Of a stretch of DNA of 64,000 nucleotides, positions 59,901-64,000 are shown piece after piece. A program made the translations under genes and the position numbers. The first letter of the stretch is position 1; each line of letters begins with the position of its first letter. The notes below the pieces were generated by a model. That model was not told where the DNA came from. It searched no databases and saw nothing but the letters and a program-made list of their open reading frames with translations. This DNA comes from Tridacna crocea (Eukaryota > Mollusca > Bivalvia > Cardiida > Cardiidae), in NCBI GenBank assembly GCA_943736015.1, contig OX031069.1:42132728-42196727 (forward strand), given 5' to 3'.

Positions 59901-62900
59901 TATCTCTGAAATTATTTCAAAATCCGACCAGCGGTTTCAGAGGAGAAGATTTTTAAAGAATTCCTTCATTTCTGTATAGTGCAAGAAGCCCCCATTCACC
60001 AGAGCCACATTTTTTGACGAATCAAAATTTCACGAACATTTTTTGAAAAGGGTCATCCAAGGAACATATCTGTGATATTATTTCAAAATCCGACCAGCGG
60101 TTTCAGAGAAGAAGATTTTTAAAGAATTTGCTAAAAAATTCCATTTTGTTGCCATGGCAACCAGAGTTTTTGATGGAATCAAATTCTGTGAACAATTTTT
60201 AAAGAGGACCTCCCAAGGAACATTCCAGCCAAGTTTGATCCAAATCCGCCCAGCGGTTTAGGAGGAGTTGATGTTTAAAGAATTGTTGACGACACACGAC
60301 GGACGACGGACACCGGGTGATCCTAAAAGCTCCCCTTGAGCATGTTGTGCTCAGGTGAGCTAAAAAGGAGAAAAGGCTGGTAATATCAACACAGATATGC
60401 ACAAATCTTCATGTTGTCCTATGGTAAAGAGTGAACTAACATTTACTCCTTAACCACAAAATGACGACTTTTGATCACCCTAACAAAGAAGCATTTTGAA
60501 AACATTGTCGGAAAAGGAGAAAATGCTGGTAACCAGCATTTTCTCCTTTTTCCACAAAATTTTCTACCCTATCAAACAGAAATTGCATCATTTAAGCCAC
60601 AATGATATTGTCATCTGCAAATGCTTTAAATTTGAATAGGTCTCAAAATTTGTTGTGTGGTGAAAGGTTAACAGGTGGCTCAGGCCACCGGCTGATTTAC
60701 TTCTAAAGCTCTTTAAGTACTTCATGCTGGCTGAATCACTCCCTAAGAATAGCTCCTCCAGTAGTTCATGAAAAATTCAACAGGCTGTTGCATGTGCTAA
60801 ACCCTGACACAGACTCCACTATTACTTTATGGAATATACAACTGGCAGCTTGGTTCCGTCCACAATCTTTAACTTTTAACTAACTGGGTAAAAAATCAAA
60901 ACTTGTCTGAATTGAAAGCCAACAGATAAAAAATGGCTCAACCAATGGAAATCATCTTTGAAAAGATCGAAAACACTGCAATTTCCATCATTTTCTCTGT
61001 TTCCCACCTTGTCATCAAAGATCATCTGCTTCAAGGTGATGACAGCACAGGAGTATTTGGTAAAGGGTTTACTGGTAGTTCTCGCCCCATATCCCATTAC
61101 CACACAATCCCTATTTTTGACGACCCCGAGTATGAAATCTTTAGAAAACATTGTGGGAAAAGGAGAAAATGCTGGTAACCAGCATTTTCTCCTTTTCCCA
61201 CAATGTTTTCTTCCATTCCCAAATCAAATTTCGATTCTTCAGTCACATTTATTTTGTATCTGCAAATGCTTTCAATTTGGACTAATCTATAAATTTGTCT
61301 TCTGGTAAAAGGCTATATAGCATTCAATTAGCTGCTCAAGTCCATCAGAAAAAATAGATAGTTTGTTGTATCCATCTTTCATACAATATTCTGTAAGTTG
61401 CTTTTGTTTCATAAATTGGGTACATTGTACTTCCAGAAGTCAGAAAAAAGAATACACGTTGAAAAGACTTACTTTTGATATTCTGCAGACTCAGCAGTTT
61501 CATCAAATGAACACTGTGCTTGGCTTTCTCTATGTCCACAAGCACATTTGATAGTTATCTGGGAAAGAAATGATCAACTCTTGTTACACACAGCCACATT
61601 TTACACTGGTTCAAATTGAAAGCATCTGCAGATGCTAAGTTAAATGTTGCTTAAAAGTTGGAATTTGTTTTTGATAGCATTGAAAACATTGTGGGCAAAG
61701 GAAAAAATGCTGGTTACCAGCATTTTCTCTTTTTCTTAACTTTTTTAAAAGGCCGTCTTTCCCACAGTAATTTAAAGTGGGGATTATGTGGTAAAAAGGA
61801 TAAAAATCCAATAACTACCTCTAACAACTTGCCAGCTTTTTAAAACATCTTGATCTACACAGCTATATCAAGGTTTTCTAGCCAAAATAACTTCGAAATT
61901 GCAAAATTAGGTGCATTTTTAACCTCACTGAAAGTGTCTGTTTCAAATTTTTTGGTCGGCAACTGTTTCTCAGAGAGGTTTGCAGGGTAATTTGTTTTCA
62001 AATTTAACATGAGTTAAAATAATAATAATGACCTGATATGCTCACTACTGTTAACCAATATACACAATCATCACTTATAATTACGAAGACAATGCCGTTA
62101 AAAAGGCAGGACACACAAACAAGTAATAAATTAGACACACATTTTTCTTTGCTTATTACCAAGCACTGGTAGCTCAGTCAGTAGCATACAGGACTTGAGA
62201 AAAGGGAGTGGCTGGTTTGATCCCCAGCTCAGTTGGTTGGTTGGTTGTATTGGGATTTAACGTCACTTTAACAGCTAAGGTCATAAAAATTAACATGGCG
62301 GTCAGTAATGTCATTCCTCTCCAACCACTGACCATAGTTTCCACAATAGGTACTAATATGTAGGAAGCAGCCAGTGGCTTGCAAAAATTATTGTGTAGAG
62401 TACGAATAAGAGAAACTCGAGGAAAGAATGGACAGGTGCACTGACTGTCACAATGTAACTAATATAACATTGAATATGGTGTTAAACACCAAACAATCAA
62501 TCAATCAACCTTTCTTTGCTCATCCAAGTAAACTGTCTACAATCAAGCAGCATTACCTATTCCTTCCTTTCTTTCTTTTTATCTTTCACAAACATCCAAA
62601 TCTTTCATCCTGTAGGCATTTTCAAGAATACAGCAGAGATGTGTCTCATCAAATCAGATTGAATGAATGTTTAATTAACCCTTTCCTAAACAATCCCTGG
62701 TTTTTACGACCCTGAGACAGAAGCCTTTTGAAAAAATTGTGGGAAAAGGAGAAAATGCTGGTTACCACAATGTTTTCTACCCTGCTGGAAACAAATTTCA
62801 ATTTTTGAGTTACGTTCATTTTGTCGCCTGCAAGTGCTTTCAATTTGAACAAGTCTAAAATTTTGTCTTTTGGTAATTAGTTAAAATACATAATGTAAAA

Positions 62901-64000
62901 AAATATTTTTTTCAAAATCTAATCTACCCTTTCTGCGGTGGATTCAAACACTACCTACCTGAGCTTTACATAAAGATGGTGGGCAAGGTTCTTCACCATG
63001 ACAAGGTAATGCACAAATGTGGTCACAGGCATCTCTCTTCCTTGGACAAGGTTGGGTACATTTCTGGCCTTCTTCCATGCAGTCACCCTGTACAATAACA
63101 ATCACCCTGTACAATAACAGTCACCCTGTACAATAACAGTCATCCTGTACAATAACAGTCACCCTGTACAATAACAAGTTTTTGTGTAATCACTACTTCT
63201 TTACTTACTGAAAGAGTCCTACACGGTTCAATGGAATAAAAGCAGGCAAATGGTTTGAACTTCACTGTAAGCATTGACTTTTTAATGGGAATGTCCTTGG
63301 GTAAGACACTTCAGATCTCCAGCCTGGGATTGGTAAAACTCTGGACATCCCTTTAGAAAAGGATTTCAAGAAGCCTTCTCCCTCGGTTGTCATTTAAACT
63401 AGGGGTAGTGTGGAAAAAGATTACTAGACAACATATGATGTAAGTTTATTGGATATCTGATAATATTGCTACAGCTTTTAAGTATAAAAGTGCCTTTTAC
63501 AAATTAAGTTGACTTTGTGCCGTTGACAATCCCGATTTAACTGGAGAGAAAAAAAGACATGCAGTCTGATCTTTGATCTACACTAGTACTGTCTGCTTTA
63601 CAAGACTTTTGGACAATTGTTCTTATTAGTGTCTTACTTCTGGAATGGAAATGCTCTATTTATTTGACACTTTATGAGTTAACAAAGTGAACAGTGAATA
63701 GTAAATGTAATTGTCAAAATAGACAACAATCAGATTTAACTCTTTATCACACAACAAAATTTTAGACTATTCCAATAATAAAGTATTTGCAGACAGCAAA
63801 AAATAATTGTAAATCAAATTTCTTTATGGCAAGATAGAAAACATGGTGGGGAGAGAGAAAAAGGGGTAAAATGTTCAAAAATGGGTCTCACCTTATGACA
63901 TAGTCTCTGACAAACATGTTCACCACATGGAAGTGGTTTGCCACACTTCATCCCACATGAAATATCTTGTAAATGACAGGGAATGTTAGTTCGCTCCTGA
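50698..64000 (-). CDS. NFX1: NF-X1-type zinc finger protein (NFX1 / shuttle craft), 3' part, nine exons, runs off the right edge
   Basis: Nuclear protein that in mammals binds the X-box of MHC class II promoters and whose fly homologue is shuttle craft. Nine exons join in phase to about 381 residues plus TAG: end of the NF-X1 zinc-finger series (CGMKCGKPLPCGEHVCQRLC, CPRKRDACDHICALPCHGEE), a CxCGHRESQAQC block, LECNEECALIERNRRVALAL, the R3H domain over FTDFLKEYAK to NVVATAKR with the RxxxH-type RRVVHELAEFYG, and the conserved last peptide EPVVDYFDFTVN (human EPIIDYFDVQD). The N-terminal RING and most fingers lie beyond 64000. Intron phases agree at all eight junctions. No clear AATAAA follows the stop; an ATTAAA (minus strand) is at 50338-50343. 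Confidence 0.93.
51121..51353 (-). mobile_element. hairpin MITE, full length
   Basis: Core perfect with loop GGTCACC; right end GGTTAGA. Confidence 0.85.
51545..51770 (+). mobile_element. tRNA-derived SINE, second type
   Basis: B box CTCTGGGTTCAAGCCTCACT, then TGGAAGTGTCCCTGGGCAAG and ACACTTAAGTGCCCTGG, ending AAAACACCATTTAATCAATG. The A-box side is weak. Confidence 0.65.
51771..52031. other. NFX1 intron sequence, nothing recognised
   Basis: No repeat or additional exon seen. Confidence 0.35.
52032..52139 (-). CDS. NFX1: NFX1 exon
   Basis: NNCWLPSVTLTSLVQRELHP then RAPPPIPHFHKEEVL; the RxPPPIPH peptide matches human ARPPPPIPHHRHQ. Acceptor follows a 13-T tract (TTTTTCAG); donor CTGAG|GTACAT. 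Confidence 0.92.
52312..52513 (+). mobile_element. hairpin MITE, arm B shortened
   Basis: Loop CTGTTAACCAACA; arm B lacks GACCAGTCTAAAATTTTG. Confidence 0.82.
52514..52955. other. NFX1 intron sequence, nothing recognised
   Basis: A short direct repeat ACCAAAACAGATTTTTCAAA / ACACAGATTTTTTAAA with GAGGCTTGAG near 52560-52615. Confidence 0.35.
52956..53184 (+). mobile_element. hairpin MITE, full length
   Basis: Stem foot CATTGTAGG / CCAACAATG. Confidence 0.88.
53348..53435 (-). mobile_element. hairpin MITE, right half starting in the core loop
   Basis: Begins TACCAGCATTTTCTCC; full arm A to GAGTTAA. Confidence 0.78.
53436..53654. other. NFX1 intron sequence, nothing recognised
   Basis: No repeat seen. 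Confidence 0.3.
53655..53883 (-). mobile_element. hairpin MITE, full length
   Basis: Arm B like that at 2817 (GTGGCACAAATGG); core near-perfect. Confidence 0.84.
53951..54162 (+). mobile_element. hairpin MITE, diverged
   Basis: Stem has a paired change: GGAGGAAATGC on the left, ATTTCCTCC on the right. Right end GGGTTAA. Confidence 0.75.
54241..54386 (-). CDS. NFX1: NFX1 exon, R3H core
   Basis: SKQTSRSHAFPSMNNNQRRV then VHELAEFYGCETQSYDYEPN and KNVVATAK, nearly colinear with human [20 protein letters not shown]. Acceptor TTTCCAG, donor AAAAG|GTATAA, phase 2. Confidence 0.95.
54648..54853 (-). mobile_element. hairpin MITE, arms and core shortened
   Basis: TCCAAATTGAAAGCATTT missing from arm B and CCTTT missing from the right stem. 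Ends 41 bp from an NFX1 donor. Confidence 0.83.
54895..54961 (-). CDS. NFX1: NFX1 short exon, R3H region
   Basis: NNGQFVAGIEKALSELVQTA and KQ, similar to KDLKFVSDVEKEMETLVEAV. Acceptor CTTTTTCAG, donor AGCAG|GTAATA, phase 0. Confidence 0.88.
54994..55222 (+). mobile_element. hairpin MITE, full length, 32 bp from an NFX1 acceptor
   Basis: Loop GCTGCTAACCAGC; older arm B subtype. Confidence 0.87.
55236..55506 (+). mobile_element. pearl/Helitron-like element, family 2, short form without core array
   Basis: AACAAGAGCAGAGTGGTGCA start, TTCATTGTGGTAAGGTTCAA and GAGGAGTTGGGCACACAAGA body, GACAGACAGATGG microsatellite, end CCCTTCAGGCATATAAA. Confidence 0.75.
55518..55747 (-). mobile_element. hairpin MITE, full length
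   Basis: Core AGTATGGGAAAAGG with GTTGGTTACCAGC. Confidence 0.83.
55821..56053 (-). mobile_element. hairpin MITE, full length, 15 bp from an NFX1 donor
   Basis: Left end TTGACTC; core perfect apart from one inserted G. Confidence 0.86.
56069..56203 (-). CDS. NFX1: NFX1 exon, before R3H
   Basis: LECNEECALIERNRRVALAL then EIQNPDLTGKLGNPSYTDFL and KEYAK. LECNEEC and ERNRR match LECDEECSALERKKR. Acceptor GATATAG, donor GCAAA|GTAAGC, phase 2; a hairpin MITE ends 15 bp beyond. Confidence 0.93.
56332..56558 (+). mobile_element. hairpin MITE, full length
   Basis: Loop GGGAACC; TTAA both ends. Confidence 0.88.
56640..56865 (-). mobile_element. hairpin MITE, full length
   Basis: Loop GGTTCCTAGC; stem AGGAAGAACTGC / GCATTTTCTTC. 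Confidence 0.83.
56911..57780 (+). mobile_element. pearl/Helitron-like element, family 2, complete
   Basis: Start AACAAGAGCTTCGCAAAGCG with ATACGCCCGAAGGGG; end ACCCTTCGGGCGTATAAAAA, the inverse of that subterminal motif. Three to four core units with GGGCAATAACTCAAAAA and AGTTATGGCCTGGACAAAAA, then an ACGG-type microsatellite (57720-57740). No protein. Confidence 0.8.
57842..58068 (-). mobile_element. hairpin MITE, full length, CACTG subtype
   Basis: Perfect core down to CACTGTGGG / CCCACAGT. Confidence 0.88.
58194..58286 (-). CDS. NFX1: NFX1 exon
   Basis: ITIQSLKESLLGGSSVSIGK then FSQGKLGSKR, similar to SKITDMQLGGSVEISKL of human. Donor AGAAT|GTAAGT. The acceptor (TTATCAACCAG) has a poor pyrimidine tract, so the exon start is fixed mainly by phase. 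Confidence 0.78.
58517..58745 (-). mobile_element. hairpin MITE (inner) at the internal TTAA of another copy
   Basis: CACTG subtype; loop CTAGTCACCAGC; TTAA duplicated. Confidence 0.86.
58779..60363 (+). mobile_element. pearl/Helitron-like element, family 1, complete
   Basis: Start AACAAGAGGGCCAAGATGGC then ATCGCTCACCTGAAT. Seven core units with AGCCCCCATTCAC at about 58991, 59156, 59321, 59488, 59653, 59819 and 59986, a regular 165 bp spacing. Then TTGCCATGGCAACCAGAG, a short ACGACGGACGACGG stretch, hairpin GAGCATGTTGTGCTC and CTAA. Confidence 0.83.
60437..60671 (+). mobile_element. hairpin MITE
   Basis: Older arm B subtype (TATCAAACAGAAATTGCATC); left end decayed (TTACTCCTTAACC). Confidence 0.83.
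60873..61071 (-). mobile_element. hairpin MITE, degraded
   Basis: AACTTGTCTGAATTGAAAGC, GAAAACACTGCAATTTCCAT and GTATTTGGTAAAGGGTTT. Confidence 0.55.
61089..61316 (+). mobile_element. hairpin MITE, full length
   Basis: Core perfect (CATTGTGGG / CCCACAATG), ends decayed. Confidence 0.86.
61473..61558 (-). CDS. NFX1: NFX1 exon
   Basis: ITIKCACGHRESQAQCSFDE then TAESAEYQ, equivalent to VELQCECGRRKEMVICSEAS of human. Acceptor TTTCCCAG, donor TCAAAA|GTAAGT, phase 2. Confidence 0.9.
61575..61803 (-). mobile_element. hairpin MITE, full length
   Basis: Right core arm weakened (CTCTTTTTCTTAAC); begins 17 bp upstream of an NFX1 acceptor. Confidence 0.8.
61804..62162. other. NFX1 intron sequence, nothing recognised
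   Basis: No repeat or exon seen. Confidence 0.35.
62163..62508 (+). mobile_element. chimeric SINE
   Basis: Head CACTGGTAGCTCAGTCAGTA and TGGCTGGTTTGATCCCCAGC and 3' body (GGAAGCAGCCAGTGGCTTGC to CACCAAACAATCAATCAATC) belong to the type at 37540; the middle (TTGGTTGGTTGTATTGGGAT, TTTAACGTCACTTTAACAGC) belongs to the type at 13352, in inverted orientation. Confidence 0.7.
62675..62884 (+). mobile_element. hairpin MITE with the right core arm deleted
   Basis: GCTGGTTACC joins directly to ACAATGTTTTC. TTAA at both ends. Confidence 0.82.
62959..63087 (-). CDS. NFX1: NFX1 exon, zinc finger
   Basis: GDCMEEGQKCTQPCPRKRDA then CDHICALPCHGEEPCPPSLC and KAQ: regularly spaced Cys/His of an NF-X1 finger. 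Acceptor TTGTACAG lies in a 19 bp tandem repeat that offers several copies of the same acceptor; donor CTCAG|GTAGGT. Phase 0 both sides. Confidence 0.9.
63081..63175. repeat. 19 bp tandem repeat over an NFX1 splice acceptor, five units
   Basis: Unit AGTCACCCTGTACAATAAC (plus strand). Read as the transcript each unit carries TTGTACAG|GGTGACT, the acceptor and first bases of the exon at 62959-63087; the first unit overlaps that exon. Confidence 0.9.
63271..63352 (+). mobile_element. SINE body fragment, second type
   Basis: TTTTTAATGGGAATGTCCTT, GGGTAAGACACTTCAG and GGTAAAACTCTGGACAT match the body of 51545-51770. Confidence 0.6.
63350..63423 (-). mobile_element. hairpin MITE, arm A fragment
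   Basis: AAGCCTTCTCCCTCGGTTGT then AGTGTGGAAAAAGATTA. Confidence 0.5.
63424..63735. other. NFX1 intron sequence, nothing recognised
   Basis: Contains the ACATGCAGTCTGATCTTTG phrase shared with 49250. Confidence 0.35.
63736..63880 (-). mobile_element. hairpin MITE, half copy next to an NFX1 exon
   Basis: Arm B and start of core (GAAAACATGGTGGGGAGAG); ends about 11 bp from the exon donor. Confidence 0.65.
63892..64000 (-). CDS. NFX1: NFX1 exon (partial at window edge), zinc finger
   Basis: ERTNIPCHLQDISCGMKCGK then PLPCGEHVCQRLCHK, matching the human TSIPCHLEDISCGLPC and LPCGMHKCQRLCHKGEC region. Donor CATAAG|GTGAGA, phase 0. The 5' end is outside the window. Confidence 0.92.

Larger units (their letters stand above)
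58487..60434 (+). mobile_element. hairpin MITE (outer) with two separate insertions
   Basis: Pieces: CACACAATTCAAAGTTTTAA (58501-58520), TTAACCAATGTAGAAGAAGT to CAATGTAG (58742-58778), and AAAGGAGAAAAGGCTGGTAA to GGTAAAGAGTGAA (60364-60434). Another hairpin MITE sits at its internal TTAA and a pearl-like element in its core. Confidence 0.72.

Overview
This window is nuclear DNA of an invertebrate animal, most likely a bivalve mollusc. Short coding exons with GT-AG introns, no operons, AT-rich non-coding DNA, tRNA-derived SINEs with a GTTTAACGCC-type body, and pearl-like elements (165 bp tandem core, ACGG microsatellite) all point that way. The species cannot be named from the sequence.

Two host genes are present, both on the minus strand. 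DDX42, a DEAD-box RNA helicase associated with U2 snRNP/SF3b, is covered from its start codon (29499) to its stop codon (4430). I could place 21 coding exons that join in phase into a 736-residue protein carrying every helicase motif. The 3' part of NFX1 (NF-X1-type zinc fingers plus R3H domain) occupies nine exons between the right edge of the window and its stop at 50698. About 21 kb of non-coding DNA lies between the NFX1 stop and the DDX42 start.

The rest is dominated by one repeat family, called here the hairpin MITE. A full copy is about 228 bp, starts and ends with TTAA, and has short terminal inverted repeats (CCCTTTACCA / TGGTAAAGGG or close variants). Its plan is arm A (about 95 bp), a central palindromic core of about 56-60 bp (CATTGTGGGAAAAGGAG... 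folding back through GCTGGTAACCAGC), and arm B (about 110 bp, containing GTCGTCTGCAAATGC). I call a copy '+' when arm A is on the left. By eye I count about 100 copies and fragments, roughly a third of the window. They sit in nearly every intron, some within 10-35 bp of splice sites. Four copies have another copy inserted at the same internal TTAA of arm A, which shows directly that the target site is TTAA (as in piggyBac or Kolobok elements).

Other elements: two long pearl/Helitron-like elements (38418-40242 and 58779-60363), each inserted in the core stem of a hairpin MITE; two further families of the same build; a 3.1 kb CACTA (EnSpm/CMC-type) element at 45230-48349 whose flanks are halves of two different hairpin MITEs; several SINEs, one split by a 548 bp inverted-repeat element and one chimeric; several other palindromic elements; and tandem arrays at 14.5 kb, 30 kb and 33.5 kb.

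Layout: 0-4.4 kb repeats downstream of DDX42; 4.4-29.5 kb DDX42; 29.5-33.4 kb DDX42 upstream region with two long palindromes; 33.4-50.7 kb intergenic repeats including the CACTA element; 50.7-64 kb NFX1. No retrovirus-like element and no protein-coding transposase was recognised. All alignments were done by eye; splice sites are inferred from consensus, reading phase and similarity to the vertebrate proteins as remembered.
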